The translations under genes and the position numbers were made by a program. The notes beneath the pieces are model-generated. The model was not told where the DNA came from. It was given only the letters and a program-made list of their open reading frames with translations, and searched no databases. From Pseudoalteromonas viridis (GTDB lineage: Bacteria > Pseudomonadota > Gammaproteobacteria > Enterobacterales > Alteromonadaceae): a stretch of 64,000 nt of DNA. Location of the stretch: NCBI RefSeq assembly GCF_017742995.1, contig NZ_CP072426.1, positions 1 to 64,000 of the forward strand. The letters are read 5' to 3'. Positions 21,601 to 31,714 of this stretch are shown here, in pieces (positions within the stretch are counted from its first letter, which is position 1; every line of letters begins with the position of its first letter).

Positions 21601-24600
21601 CTGAAGTGCGGTGGTGCGGTTGCGCCACAGGATGGCGGTGCGCAGCACATCGTGACGGGCAATCAACGTATTCAGTGCACATTTAAAGCGCTCAAGGGAC
21701 TCCGTGCTGTCGAATTCAAAGGTGGTGCTGGTAACATACGGGTCCTGCCCTTCGCTCATAGTGTGTACAAACAACACGCCTTCCTGCAAAGGTGCCAGCG
21801 GGTAGATGTCCTGAATATTGGCCATGCCACCGGGGATGGCTGCCGCAATATCTTCGAGCTGCTGTTCATCAAGCTCAGCGAGCGTCACCATCTCCGGAGT
21901 GATGTGAGTACAGTCTGCCGGAATTAAATTGGCGGGCACACAACTTAGTTCCTCATTCCCAAGTGCCCGAACATGGCGTGCCATGTCCTGTAGCGTGTGT
22001 GCCCTGAACAGGGCCTGCACATCAGCCTGATACTGACGTGCCCGCAGCTGACTGACCAGCTGCATAATCAACAGCGAGTGGCCCCCCAGCGCAAAGAAAT
22101 TAGCGTGAACACCCACCTTAGCGGCGTCAAGCGACAACAGGGAAGCGACAATCTCGACCACCATTTTTTCGGCGTCGGTTTGCGGTGCCTGATAAGGCTG
22201 CTCCACCGTTTTAGCGGGCAGGGCCAGCAACGCGCGCTTGTCCAGCTTGCCGTTGTTAGTCAGCGGCCACTGGTCCACAAAGCTGTAAGCCGAGGGCACC
22301 ATGTAATCCGGCAGGTTGCCGCTCAGGTGCTGTTGTAGTGCGTCAATTAAGTCGTTGGCCTGCTCGCTCTCGGCCTTCACAAAAGCCCTAAGTATCTTAA
22401 CGCTTTGCTTACCGGATTCAGCCAGTACCACCGCCGACTCCACCTGCTCATGGTTCATCAGCTGGGCTTCTATCTCACCCAGCTCAACCCGGAAGCCACG
22501 GATCTTGACCTGATCGTCACTGCGTCCGACAAACTCGATTTCGCCGTCTGCGCCCATGCGCACCAGGTCGCCGGTTTTGTATAAACGCGCGCTCAGCGCA
22601 GGATTGGCCGGGTCAAAATACGGGTTATCAATAAATCGCTCGGCCGTTAGCGCCGGTTGATGCAGATAACCGCTGGCCAGACACTGACCACTGACATACA
22701 GCTCACCCACCACACCCGGCGGGCATAAGGTCAGTTGCTCGCTGAGTACCAAAGTCGCAGTATTGACGTTAGCGCGGCCAATGGGCACCGCGCGGGGCGC
22801 ATCGTAACCACCGCTGATGGCAAAGCCCGATGCCGTGACTGTGGTCTCGGTCGGACCATAGGTATTAAGCAACACAAAGCCCGGTTTAAGGGAAGCCACC
22901 GACTGTTTATCCAGCGCTTCACCGCCGACAATCACCAGTCGCAGCGCCAGAGACTCAAGCTCCGCTTCGCTCAATGCCAGCATATGCCAGAACGCCGTTG
23001 GCAAACTGGCCACGCTGATGGCATGGCTGTCGCAGAAGGTGATAAAGGCCTCGCGGCTCAGCGACACGTCTTCGTCGCGCAGCACCAAAGTGGCGCCCTG
23101 AGTTAACGTTGCCAGCCATTCTTCAACAAAAATATCGAAGTTCATGGTAGAGAACTGCAACACGTTGTCGGCTTCGGTGATTTCGTAGCGCTGCTCACAG
23201 TTGGCGGCAAAGTTGATCAGGTTATGATGGCTTATCATCACGCCCTTGGGATTACCGGTCGAGCCCGAGGTGTACATCACATAGGCCAGGTTATCTGGAG
23301 TCAGCGCCACATCCGGGTTACTGATTGGATAACTTGCAAACTGGCTGGCATCATCCAGCAGTACTGACGTGACGTTAAAGTCGTTCAGGATCCCGGCGAC
23401 TTTTTGCTGAGTCAGCACCACAGATAAGCCGGTGTCTTCGACCATATACGCCAGACGCTCCTGCGGGTAATCCGGATCCAGCGGCACATAAGCGCCGCCG
23501 GCTTTAAGGATGGCCAGCACCGCCACCATCATCTCCAGTGAGCGACCCACGCACAGGCCCACCAAAGTATTCGGGCCCACCTGATGCTCGGCCCGCAAAT
23601 AATGGGCCAGCTGGTTGGCGCGCTCGTTAAGCAAGTGGTACGTCAGGAAGTCATCGTCATAGCTGACAGCAACACGACCCATGGTTTTAGCGGCCTGTTG
23701 CTCAAACAGCTGATGTACCGAAGCTTGTGGTAAAGCCACAACCGGCCCTTGCTGTGCACTCAGCAATGCCTGGCGCTGCCCGGCAGAATAGGCAGTCCAC
23801 TGAGCCGGTGATTCCTCGGAGTCACGCATGGCATGGTGCAATAAATTGTCGATGGCAGTATTCATTAGATCGGCCACCAGCGCCAATGGCACGCGCGCAT
23901 CAGCCTGGAAGTCGAGGGTAAACTCGTTACCAAAGTCATTGACCGACAGATCCAGCGGATAGTTACTGCGCTCACGTACCGCGGCTATGTCGTACAGGCT
24001 GCTTTGCTGCTCATCAAGATTTTCAGAGTGGCGGAAATTCAACGTAGTGCTGAATAGGGGTGAACTGGCATCCACCTGCGAATGACGTTGCGCCTCGGCC
24101 AGTGCCACCTGTTCATAGGGGATCAATCCCTGCAGCTGCTCGTGGACCTGAGTCAGCAAAGTTCTGGCATCCACATCCGCAAGCTGAACACGCACCGGCA
24201 AGGTATTGATCAGCATGCCCAGCATACGTTCTACACCCGCCTCTCCACTCATGCGTCCGGAGAGGACAGTACCAAACACCACATCCTGCATATTACAGCA
24301 GTGGCTCAGCACCTGTGCCCAGGCGGCATGGAACAGCACCGCCGGGCCCATTTGCAATTGGCGCGACAACTGACGAATACGCTCACCCAGCTCAGGTGCC
24401 AGCGCATAGCTAAGCTCCTGCGAATTCGACCCGTCGCCCAGCGTATCTGCCAGGCCAAAAGGTAAAGTTGGCGTATCGACCTCCCCCAGACGCGCCGAGA
24501 AAAAGGCCGCGCTGTCGAGAGTTTTGGCAATGTGCTGTGATTTGGCAACGAACTCGCGATACGGCACTTGTGGTGGCAAGCTGGCCTGCTCGCCCGCCAC

Positions 24601-27600
24601 ACATATTGCCAGCTCTTCCAGGATCAGCTCGACGGAGACATGATCGGTGATCAGGTGATGATGCTTAAACAAAGCGTGCACTTTGCCACTGGCCTCGTCC
24701 CGAACAACCTGCATGCGCACCAATGGTGCCTGCTCGACATCGATTTTATGATTGCCGTGTTCAACAAAGTCATTAAATGCCACCAGTACATTTTGCTCAG
24801 CACCAAAGTCCAGCCACTCAACCAGACTGCCTACTTCGCGCTGTACCACCTGCACCGCCCGTTCACGGCCGCGCCAGAGGATCACGCTGCGCAAGATATC
24901 ATGGCGGGCAACCACCTGCTCCAGCGCCGTAACGAAGCGCTCAAACTTGGTGTCATCCGCAAAAGTCAGTGCTGCAGAAATCACATAAGGGTCAAACTCT
25001 TGTTGCAAAGAATGGGCAAACAAAATGCCTTCCTGCAGGGGTGCCAGCGGATAGATATCCTGAATGTTCTGCACACCGCCGGGGATCTGCGCACAGACTG
25101 AATCAATCTCGCTTTGGCTCAGAGAGATCAGGGGCAGCATCTGTGGCGTGATAACCGTGGTATCAGCCGTTATCTCATTCGCAGGCACCTGCCAGCTATT
25201 TTCTTCTTCGAGCTTAGTCACTGTGCAGGCCATCTCGGCCAGCGTCTGGGCCTTAAAAATAGCCGCCGCCTCTGCCGTAAACCCGGCCTGTTTAAGCCGG
25301 GCATGGATCTTCATCACCAGCAGTGAGTGTCCGCCCAGTTCAAAGAAGTTCGCGGTGCGGCTGATATTGCTCGCTTTAATCCCGAGCAGCTGCGACCAAA
25401 TGTCGCTGAGCAGAATTTCCGTGTCCGTTTCGGGCGCTTCGTACTGGCCCTGCCCTGCAGCCATGTCAGGTGCCGGCAGCGCGCGTTTATCAATTTTGCC
25501 ATTGGCATTGAGTAGCCACTGCGTCATTGCCACAAACGCACCGGGGACCATGTAAGCAGGTAAACTATCGCCCAGCGCCTCGCTTAACCAGTGACCCAAT
25601 GTCTGGCCCTCAGGCACCTGAGTTGCAGGCTCCACATAGGCCACTATCATGGCGTTATTACTGAGGTCTTTGCGGGCAACGACCAACGCCTGTTCAACCT
25701 GCTCCAGCGCATTGAGCGTGTGTTCGATTTCGCCTAACTCAACGCGAAAGCCGCGGATCTTAATCTGGTCGTCTACCCGACCAACGTACACAATCTGACC
25801 CTGCTCGTCGTAGCGTACCAGGTCGCCGGAGCGATATAAGCGCTGAGGCTGTCCCTCACGCCCGGCAAAGGGGTTATCAATAAAGCGCTCAGCACTGAGC
25901 TCAGCCAGGTTGAGATACCCGAGCGCCAGTCCGTCACCACCAAGGTAAAGCTCGCCCACAGCGCCCACCGGCAGCAGTTGCTGCTGCGCAGACAAGATAT
26001 AACAGCGGTCGCCACAAATCCCACGGCCAATCGGCAACACGCCTTGGGCGATATCGTCGCTGTTCACAGCATACCAGGTTGAGAAAGTGGTATTTTCTGT
26101 CGGCCCATAAACATGTATAAAGCGACAAGTCGGGTTACTGGCCAGGGCTTTTTCCCAGCTGTTCAGACGTGCGGCTTCACCACCAGACAGCACGCAACGT
26201 AATGAGTCGTGCGTAACGCCGGTGCGGCTCCATTCATCAAACAGGCCGGTGGTCAGGAACATATCGGTGATCTGTTGCTCATCAATCACCTCATCCAGAC
26301 GAGACACTGTTAAAAACTCATCCGGGAACAGCACACAACGACCGCCGTTCAACAGCGGCCCCCAGATCTCTATGGTCGCAGCATCAAAGGCGATGTTGGC
26401 ACATTGCAAAAACGCCGTGTCGCTTCCCAACTCAATGAAATCCGGGTTATCCACCAAACGCACCACCGCACGGTGTGGCGTCATAACGCCCTTGGGGTTG
26501 CCGGTTGAGCCTGACGTATAAATCACATAGGCCAGAGACTCGGGCGATTGGGTATTGGCATACTGCGGATTGTTCGTGGCATACTGCGCAAAGCGTGCAC
26601 TGTGGGTGTCCACGGCTACTAATTCGGCATTGCTAAATGCCAGTCGCTCGCTAAGCGCTTGTTCGGTCAATATTACCTGCGCGCCGCTGTCTGCCAGCAT
26701 ATATTCAAGCCGGGACTGGGGGTAATTGGGCTCCAGTGGCAAATAAGCACCACCGGCTTTCACAATGGCCAAAGTCGCCACCACCATCTGAATGGAGCGG
26801 CCAATGCACAAACCCACTAAGGTACCATCAGTCACCTTATGTTGCTCACGTAAGTAATGGGCCAACTGGTTTGCCTGCGCGTTAAGCTCACCATAGCTGA
26901 GTGTCTGCTCATTGAGTTGCAGCGCAATGGCATCCGGCGTGGCTGCGGCCTGTGCTTCAAACACCTGTTGGATCTGTATGTCGTTGCGATACCAGGGCGC
27001 ATTCCCCTGCCACTGCACCAGCTGTTGCTGCTGCGCCTGCTCAGGCAGCACGCTGTAAGCAACGGGTTGCTCCGGTGTGTCTGCTAATGCTGTCACCAGC
27101 TGCGTCAGCGCATTAGTCAAATAAGCGGCAACCTGCTGTACATCGACCTGCTGATCAATTTGATATTCCAGCGAGAAGCCTTGTCCCAGGTCGTTCACCG
27201 ACAGGCCAAACGGATAGTTGGTGCGCTCTTTGGCGCTCAGCAAAGTCCAGGCAGCATTGTCCTGCTGCACTGCAGGCGTGTCATCCTTTGCCGCAGAATG
27301 GCGATAGTTCAGCATGGCACTGAACAAAGTAGCACCGCTGGCAAGGCCACTGTATTTTTGCGCTTCGGCCAGCGACACCTGCTCGTAAGGCAACAAGGCT
27401 TTGAGGCTCTGATCGACCCGCTTAAGCTGAGTCAGCAGCGGAGCATCATCCAGTGAAACACGCAGCGGCAGGGTATTGATCATCATCCCCATCATGGTCT
27501 CAATGCCCGCCATGCCATTCATCCGACCCGACATCACACTGCCAAACACCACCTTCTGGGTGCCACAACAGGCCGCAATCACCTGCGCCCAGGCCAGATG

Positions 27601-30600
27601 GAACAAGGCTGCCGGACTCAGTCTTTCGCGCCGGGCCAGGGTGCGGATTGCGCCACTCAGCTCAGCCGGTAATGTGTCATGGTGATCAAGGATAGTCTCA
27701 CCACTGCCTGTCACCTCACTCAGGCCAAAAGGCAGCGTGGGGGTTTCTATATCGCCCAGTTGCGCCGAGAAGAAACCAGCAACATCCAGCTTGCGATTAT
27801 GCTCCAGAGTATGGGCAATAAAGGCACGGTAAGGCAAAGGCGCAGGCAACTCGCTGTCGGGGTCATCACATAACTGTTGTAATTGAGAGACTAAAATATC
27901 CAGCGATACATGGTCGGTAGTCAGGTGGTGGAAGGTCAGCAATGCATAGTGCTTGCCCTGCTCGTCGGCCTCCGTGATTGCCAGCTTGATAAGTGGTGCT
28001 ACTTCCAGGTCTAAGGTGTGCGGATGCGCCGCTACGTAGGCTTCGAACGCCGCTTTGATCGGCTCATCGGTATCAAACACCAGATGCGATACGCTCAATT
28101 GTGCCTCGCGCAGGACCACCTGTACGGGGGTTTCGCGTTCGCGCCACATGACGGCGGTGCGCAGCACATCGTGGGTCGCAACCATCTGTTGCAGTGCCAG
28201 CTGGAAATTCGCCAGCTGCGTTGCCCCATTAAACTCAAACGCCGCCGTGGTGACATAGGGGTCAGCCTGGGTATTGAGGGTATGCACGAATAGCACCCCT
28301 TCCTGAAGCGGTGCCAGCGGATAAATATCGGCGATATTGCCATGCTCGCCCGGTATTTTTGCCGCTATTTCGTCAATGTCCTGCTGACTCAGTTCGACCA
28401 GGTTGAGCATCTCTGGCATCACGCGTACGCAATCCGCCGGGATGGCGTTAACAGACACAGTAAAGGCTTGTGCTTGTTTGCCCTGCTTATCGAGCAGCTC
28501 GGCCATCTCCCGCAAAGAGGCCGTTGCAAATAAATCGTGCACCCGAGCCTGCCAGCCCAATGCCTGAAGCTGACTGGCCAGCTGCATCAGCAGCAGTGAA
28601 TGACCCCCAAGCTGGAAGAAGTTGGCCGTTGCACTCACCTCTTCCACTTTCAGTAACTCAGACCACAGCGCAGCCAATGTGATTTCAATCTCCGTTTGGG
28701 GTGCCAGATATTCGCCCTGCAACGCAATGGTTGTGCAGGCCAGCAGGGCTTTTTTATCAATTTTACCGTTCGGGGTCAGCGGCCACTGGGTCAGTAAGGT
28801 GAAATGGCCGGGCACCATGTGTGCGGGCAATGCCTGCTCCAGTTCGCGCTGTAAAGCAAAGACAAATTCAGCTTGCTCCGACTCGGCCACCGGGTGCTGC
28901 GGGATCACACAAGCCAGCAGCTGATTAGTGCCGCCCTGACGTTTTGCCAGCACCACGCAAGAGTGCACCGCCGGCAATGCGTTCAGGCCATGCTCAATCT
29001 CGCCCAGCTCAACCCGAAAACCCCGTACCTTGACCTGATCGTCGGCGCGGCCAACAAACTCCAGCTCGCCATTGGGCAGGTAACGGACCAAATCGCCACT
29101 GCGATACAGCCGGGTTCCGGTCTGTGGATTTTGCAGATAAAAGGGATTTGCAACAAACTTCTCATCGCTTAATTCAGGGCGATTGAGATACCCCTGCGCC
29201 AGCCCGGCACCACCAATGTATAACTCACCAATCGAGCCAACCGGCAGCATTTTCTGGTATTCATCCAGAACAAACAAAGACACATTATCGAGCGCCTTGC
29301 CGATGCGGATGGCACTGCCAGGGTTCAGCTTACAAACAGTCGCACAGACCGACGCTTCTGACGGTCCATAGGCATTGTAAAAGCCATAGCGCGCCGACCA
29401 TAAGTCGACCTGCTCCTGCTCACAGGCCTCACCGGCTACAATCAGGCATTGCAGCGCATAATCGTCGCGACAGGCCATGGTGGCCAGAAACGCCGGTGGC
29501 AAGGTCACATGGGTGATCTGCTGCTGGACAAATAAATCGGCCACTTTGGCCGGCTCAAGACGCGCCTCATCACTGCTGATCACTAAGGTAGCGCCGTTGA
29601 GCAGCGCCATGACCCAGTCCCAGGTGCCCGCATCAAAGCTGATTGAGGCGTAATGTAATACCCGACTTTGCGCTGTGATGGCGAACCGGTCTTGCTGATT
29701 CTGCGCCAGATTGACGATACCTCTGTGAGTACACATCACCCCTTTGGGTTTACCCGTCGAGCCCGAGGTGTAGATCAGATAAGCCAGTTCGTCGCTGTGC
29801 TGGTGTATCTCTTTGCTGAGGTTGTGCGCTCTGCACTGGTCCCACTGGCTAGCCTGAGTGTCCAGCGAAATCACTTTGTCTGTGGCAAATGTCAGCGACT
29901 CACGGCAGTGCTCATTGGTGAGGATCACGCTCACCGCAGAGTCTTCCATCATATAAGCAAGACGCTCTGCCGGGTAGTTAGGGTCCAGTGGTACATACAC
30001 ACCGCCCGCTTTCAAAGTAGCGAGTATCGCTATCATCATTTCAGCAGAGCGGTTGATACACACGCCCACATAGCTGCCCGGTGTCACCCCCTGGCTTACC
30101 AGGTAGTGGGCCAGCTGATTGGCCCGCTCATTCAATGCCCGATAGCTCAGGGAGGTTTCTCCAAATACCAGGGCGCAGTGATCTGGTAGTGCAGTAACCT
30201 GCTGCTCAAACACTTGCTGTATTGTTAACTGCGACGCATAGTCGACCTGGTTGCCATTCCAGTCGAACAGTTGCTGCTCGATTTCCCGATCCGTTGCCAG
30301 TGTGTAATCACCAATCAGCATAGTGGGGTTGGCCACCACATCGGCAATCATGGTGGTCAGACGACTGACATGGGCGTCAATTTCGTCTTCATTAAAGAAG
30401 TTACGGTCAAAGTTAAACTCAACATGGACATTATTAATATTATCATGGCTGCGCACATAAATAGACAAAGGGTATGAGCCGAATCCGCTGTTCAGTATCA
30501 CCTTTCGGCTAGACACTTCGCCGAACTGGGTATCCGAAGGGTGATCTTCTACAGACAACTGAATATCGAACAGCTGACCTTCTCCCTCATTCATCGGCCT

Positions 30601-31629
30601 GAGGTCGCGGATCATCTCATGCAAGGGATATTTTTGATATTTATAGCTGCGCTTAAGCTCGGCGGCCACCGCTTTGAAGGTATCAGCAAAGCTGTCGCTG
30701 CGCGAAAAAGCCACCCCAACGGGGATCACTGAGGCCATCATACCGATGGTTTGACGCAGCTTGGCTGAGCTGCGGTTGTGCACCGGCATACCAATATGCA
30801 CCAGATCGCGTTTATCGTTCATTTGAGAAAAATAGACGGCGATCAGAGTCGTGAAAAAGTGCGTGGCCGAACAGCCATAACGCGCAGCAACGGCCCCTAT
30901 CTGATTGTACTGTTGCTGCGTAAATTCGTATTCACGACGGGCGAATGGCTTGTCATCAAACTGATTGGTTTTCTTCAGCAGCAGCGGATCCGGTAAGGTT
31001 GTAAACTTCTCCAGCCAAAAAGCCCGGTCTTTTTCGAACCGGCTGCTCTGTCGGTAGGTCAGATCTTTTTCAATAAATTCGCTGTATGACGGACGTTCAG
31101 GGACCTCTTTAAAAAAACGCCCCTGTGCATCCATTGCCAAATAGGTTTCGCTTAGGTATTCAAGGAATAAGCTGCCCGCAATGCCATCCACTATCAGGTG
31201 GTGGAACACCATACACATGGCACTTTCCTGCTCAGAGATTTTTAGCCAGTGAATGCGCCATAAGCAGGGGCCATAAATATCAAAGGGCGTAGACATCTGC
31301 TCCTGGCAGTAGTCTGCCGCACGCTGATGCGCATCCGGGTAGCCACTTAAATCGATGCACTTCCAGTCCAGCTCTAAATCATCATTGATAATTTGCCATG
31401 GCTGAGTGCCTTCGAGTACCAGATTGATGCGGTAGGCATCGGTGTTTGCCACAACATGGTCCAGTGCATGTTTAAAGCGGATCGGGTCCAGCGCCCCTGT
31501 TAATACAAACCGACCCCCAACGTTATACAACGGGGACTCACTTTTGAATACTTGCTCCATCCAGACGGGTTGCTGGGATGATGTCAGGGGATAACGTCTA
31601 TTATTCATTATTGGTCTATCCATACTCAC
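18613..31629 (-). CDS. NRPS 'D', initiating synthetase, four modules (Phe, Ile/Val-like, Lys-like, Gly/Ala-like)
   Basis: 4338 residues. It is the only synthetase here without a TubC docking domain. It opens directly with a starter-like C domain (SSQQPVWMEQ near 17, HHLIVDG near 145) resembling EntF-type or acyl-loading C domains. Then A1 (near 667, D-A-W-T-I-A-A-V-C-K, Phe), T, dual-type C (HHLTTDH near 1235), A2 (near 1750, D-A-I-F-L-G-V-T-F-K, branched aliphatic), T, dual-type C (HHLITDH near 2325), A3 (near 2833, D-I-E-S-I-G-T-V-T-K, Lys-like), T, dual-type C (HHLISDH near 3408), A4 (near 3926, D-L-Y-N-N-A-L-T-Y-K, small, Gly/Ala-like), T (near 4273). It probably adds an acyl group to the first Phe. 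The start is GTG at 31629 or ATG at 31623; a GGGG run upstream fits either. No ligase or acyl-carrier gene for the acyl donor is seen. Confidence 0.95.
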   Translation of the reverse strand: MSMDRPIMNNRRYPLTSSQQPVWMEQVFKSESPLYNVGGRFVLTGALDPIRFKHALDHVVANTDAYRINLVLEGTQPWQIINDDLELDWKCIDLSGYPDAHQRAADYCQEQMSTPFDIYGPCLWRIHWLKISEQESAMCMVFHHLIVDGIAGSLFLEYLSETYLAMDAQGRFFKEVPERPSYSEFIEKDLTYRQSSRFEKDRAFWLEKFTTLPDPLLLKKTNQFDDKPFARREYEFTQQQYNQIGAVAARYGCSATHFFTTLIAVYFSQMNDKRDLVHIGMPVHNRSSAKLRQTIGMMASVIPVGVAFSRSDSFADTFKAVAAELKRSYKYQKYPLHEMIRDLRPMNEGEGQLFDIQLSVEDHPSDTQFGEVSSRKVILNSGFGSYPLSIYVRSHDNINNVHVEFNFDRNFFNEDEIDAHVSRLTTMIADVVANPTMLIGDYTLATDREIEQQLFDWNGNQVDYASQLTIQQVFEQQVTALPDHCALVFGETSLSYRALNERANQLAHYLVSQGVTPGSYVGVCINRSAEMMIAILATLKAGGVYVPLDPNYPAERLAYMMEDSAVSVILTNEHCRESLTFATDKVISLDTQASQWDQCRAHNLSKEIHQHSDELAYLIYTSGSTGKPKGVMCTHRGIVNLAQNQQDRFAITAQSRVLHYASISFDAGTWDWVMALLNGATLVISSDEARLEPAKVADLFVQQQITHVTLPPAFLATMACRDDYALQCLIVAGEACEQEQVDLWSARYGFYNAYGPSEASVCATVCKLNPGSAIRIGKALDNVSLFVLDEYQKMLPVGSIGELYIGGAGLAQGYLNRPELSDEKFVANPFYLQNPQTGTRLYRSGDLVRYLPNGELEFVGRADDQVKVRGFRVELGEIEHGLNALPAVHSCVVLAKRQGGTNQLLACVIPQHPVAESEQAEFVFALQRELEQALPAHMVPGHFTLLTQWPLTPNGKIDKKALLACTTIALQGEYLAPQTEIEITLAALWSELLKVEEVSATANFFQLGGHSLLLMQLASQLQALGWQARVHDLFATASLREMAELLDKQGKQAQAFTVSVNAIPADCVRVMPEMLNLVELSQQDIDEIAAKIPGEHGNIADIYPLAPLQEGVLFVHTLNTQADPYVTTAAFEFNGATQLANFQLALQQMVATHDVLRTAVMWRERETPVQVVLREAQLSVSHLVFDTDEPIKAAFEAYVAAHPHTLDLEVAPLIKLAITEADEQGKHYALLTFHHLTTDHVSLDILVSQLQQLCDDPDSELPAPLPYRAFIAHTLEHNRKLDVAGFFSAQLGDIETPTLPFGLSEVTGSGETILDHHDTLPAELSGAIRTLARRERLSPAALFHLAWAQVIAACCGTQKVVFGSVMSGRMNGMAGIETMMGMMINTLPLRVSLDDAPLLTQLKRVDQSLKALLPYEQVSLAEAQKYSGLASGATLFSAMLNYRHSAAKDDTPAVQQDNAAWTLLSAKERTNYPFGLSVNDLGQGFSLEYQIDQQVDVQQVAAYLTNALTQLVTALADTPEQPVAYSVLPEQAQQQQLVQWQGNAPWYRNDIQIQQVFEAQAAATPDAIALQLNEQTLSYGELNAQANQLAHYLREQHKVTDGTLVGLCIGRSIQMVVATLAIVKAGGAYLPLEPNYPQSRLEYMLADSGAQVILTEQALSERLAFSNAELVAVDTHSARFAQYATNNPQYANTQSPESLAYVIYTSGSTGNPKGVMTPHRAVVRLVDNPDFIELGSDTAFLQCANIAFDAATIEIWGPLLNGGRCVLFPDEFLTVSRLDEVIDEQQITDMFLTTGLFDEWSRTGVTHDSLRCVLSGGEAARLNSWEKALASNPTCRFIHVYGPTENTTFSTWYAVNSDDIAQGVLPIGRGICGDRCYILSAQQQLLPVGAVGELYLGGDGLALGYLNLAELSAERFIDNPFAGREGQPQRLYRSGDLVRYDEQGQIVYVGRVDDQIKIRGFRVELGEIEHTLNALEQVEQALVVARKDLSNNAMIVAYVEPATQVPEGQTLGHWLSEALGDSLPAYMVPGAFVAMTQWLLNANGKIDKRALPAPDMAAGQGQYEAPETDTEILLSDIWSQLLGIKASNISRTANFFELGGHSLLVMKIHARLKQAGFTAEAAAIFKAQTLAEMACTVTKLEEENSWQVPANEITADTTVITPQMLPLISLSQSEIDSVCAQIPGGVQNIQDIYPLAPLQEGILFAHSLQQEFDPYVISAALTFADDTKFERFVTALEQVVARHDILRSVILWRGRERAVQVVQREVGSLVEWLDFGAEQNVLVAFNDFVEHGNHKIDVEQAPLVRMQVVRDEASGKVHALFKHHHLITDHVSVELILEELAICVAGEQASLPPQVPYREFVAKSQHIAKTLDSAAFFSARLGEVDTPTLPFGLADTLGDGSNSQELSYALAPELGERIRQLSRQLQMGPAVLFHAAWAQVLSHCCNMQDVVFGTVLSGRMSGEAGVERMLGMLINTLPVRVQLADVDARTLLTQVHEQLQGLIPYEQVALAEAQRHSQVDASSPLFSTTLNFRHSENLDEQQSSLYDIAAVRERSNYPLDLSVNDFGNEFTLDFQADARVPLALVADLMNTAIDNLLHHAMRDSEESPAQWTAYSAGQRQALLSAQQGPVVALPQASVHQLFEQQAAKTMGRVAVSYDDDFLTYHLLNERANQLAHYLRAEHQVGPNTLVGLCVGRSLEMMVAVLAILKAGGAYVPLDPDYPQERLAYMVEDTGLSVVLTQQKVAGILNDFNVTSVLLDDASQFASYPISNPDVALTPDNLAYVMYTSGSTGNPKGVMISHHNLINFAANCEQRYEITEADNVLQFSTMNFDIFVEEWLATLTQGATLVLRDEDVSLSREAFITFCDSHAISVASLPTAFWHMLALSEAELESLALRLVIVGGEALDKQSVASLKPGFVLLNTYGPTETTVTASGFAISGGYDAPRAVPIGRANVNTATLVLSEQLTLCPPGVVGELYVSGQCLASGYLHQPALTAERFIDNPYFDPANPALSARLYKTGDLVRMGADGEIEFVGRSDDQVKIRGFRVELGEIEAQLMNHEQVESAVVLAESGKQSVKILRAFVKAESEQANDLIDALQQHLSGNLPDYMVPSAYSFVDQWPLTNNGKLDKRALLALPAKTVEQPYQAPQTDAEKMVVEIVASLLSLDAAKVGVHANFFALGGHSLLIMQLVSQLRARQYQADVQALFRAHTLQDMARHVRALGNEELSCVPANLIPADCTHITPEMVTLAELDEQQLEDIAAAIPGGMANIQDIYPLAPLQEGVLFVHTMSEGQDPYVTSTTFEFDSTESLERFKCALNTLIARHDVLRTAILWRNRTTALQVVQREVELPVTELDFSEAENVWSAFSAHVAEQPLWIELENAPLLQLSVCEDAARGKYYALLCEHHLISDHVSLEILVHELTALLNGNQASLAEPVPYREFVGRTLARTASLDTEAFFSQMLGDVSEPTLPYGLTDVLNDGSGIETVHVTLDDAQAQRIRRLTRQYHSSPAALFHLVWAKVLGVCSGQSEVVFGTVLSGRMSDDGLSSQLMGMMINTLPLRVSLSEQDAMSLLAQINDDLRALMPYEQVSLAEAQRCSGVSGQLPLFSAMLNYRHSAVEESQLEQEAGFKVIASEERTNYPFNLSVDDFGDGFGFELQVDKRAPAARIAEYLQVTLTQVLDLLDSQSNTAVQSLCVLDEAERQQQLHSWNDTALDYPRELCIHELFEQQAAATPEQIALRFGEQTLSYGELNARANHLAHYLRAEHNIGPDSLVGLCVERSLDMVIGIWGILKAGGAYVPLDPNYPQSRLAYLIEDATLNVVLSQQNVADKVSLGYANVVLLDAPESHNHDIISAYPAHNLTRAETGVCAQSLAYLIYTSGSTGKPKGVMIEHGNTVAMLQWAKQAYSDVELDKVLASTSLNFDLSIYELFLPLCFGYQSVIVQNAMALAEQQLDISMINTVPSAMKALLEVGAVPSGVKVINLAGEPLTAQQVNQILEACPGVAVCNLYGPSEDTTYSTAARFTSALSQVPDIGRVIANSQAYVLGSAQELLPTGSVGELYLGGAGVARGYLNRPELTAERFIDNPYYEAAGVNSSKRLYRTGDLVRYREDGRIEFIGRIDDQVKIRGFRIELGEIEHRLNAHPDVVTSLVMAREHSDGGHYLVAYLQPCLTCETSDETRQQTWLGDVKNTLEGDLPAHMIPGQFVLIDEWPLTPNGKIDKKALPAPLGMSAGQEYIAPQSETEHALVAIWAELLDLNSEQISTSANFFELGGHSLYLIKLAGAIKTQFEIELTLREIFDAAELAVLSQVIESKLAQKYLEDKKVNESVMMSGTL
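19094..19115. repeat. 22-bp palindrome inside A4 of D
   Basis: Ten-base perfect inverted repeat (arm CTTGTCTCAC) around a two-base centre. On the coding strand it encodes PCLTCETS in the C-terminal subdomain of the A domain. Confidence 0.85.
20248..23638. repeat. 3.4-kb near-identical NRPS repeat, copy in D
   Basis: Partner of 1-3385. It spans A3, T3 and C4 of D and the start of A4. By eye, protein identity is well above 90 percent, while the C domain preceding each copy is unrelated in detail. It points to a recent module copy or gene conversion. Confidence 0.93.
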
Positions 31630-31699
31630 TGGCCCCGGTCTGCGGGAGCCTTAATAATACTCTGGCCAAAAAAGGCAACGAAACGTGGCGGACCTGCGC

Positions 31700-31714
31700 C
31701 CGCCAATCTGGCGG
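31700..31714. other. Short stem-loop after the ABC transporter
   Basis: CCGCCA/TGGCGG six-base stem with a three-base loop directly after the transporter stop codon. No T run follows on the minus strand, so it looks more like an mRNA stability or pause hairpin than a terminator. The rest of the gap to D shows only the ribosome site. Confidence 0.45.
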
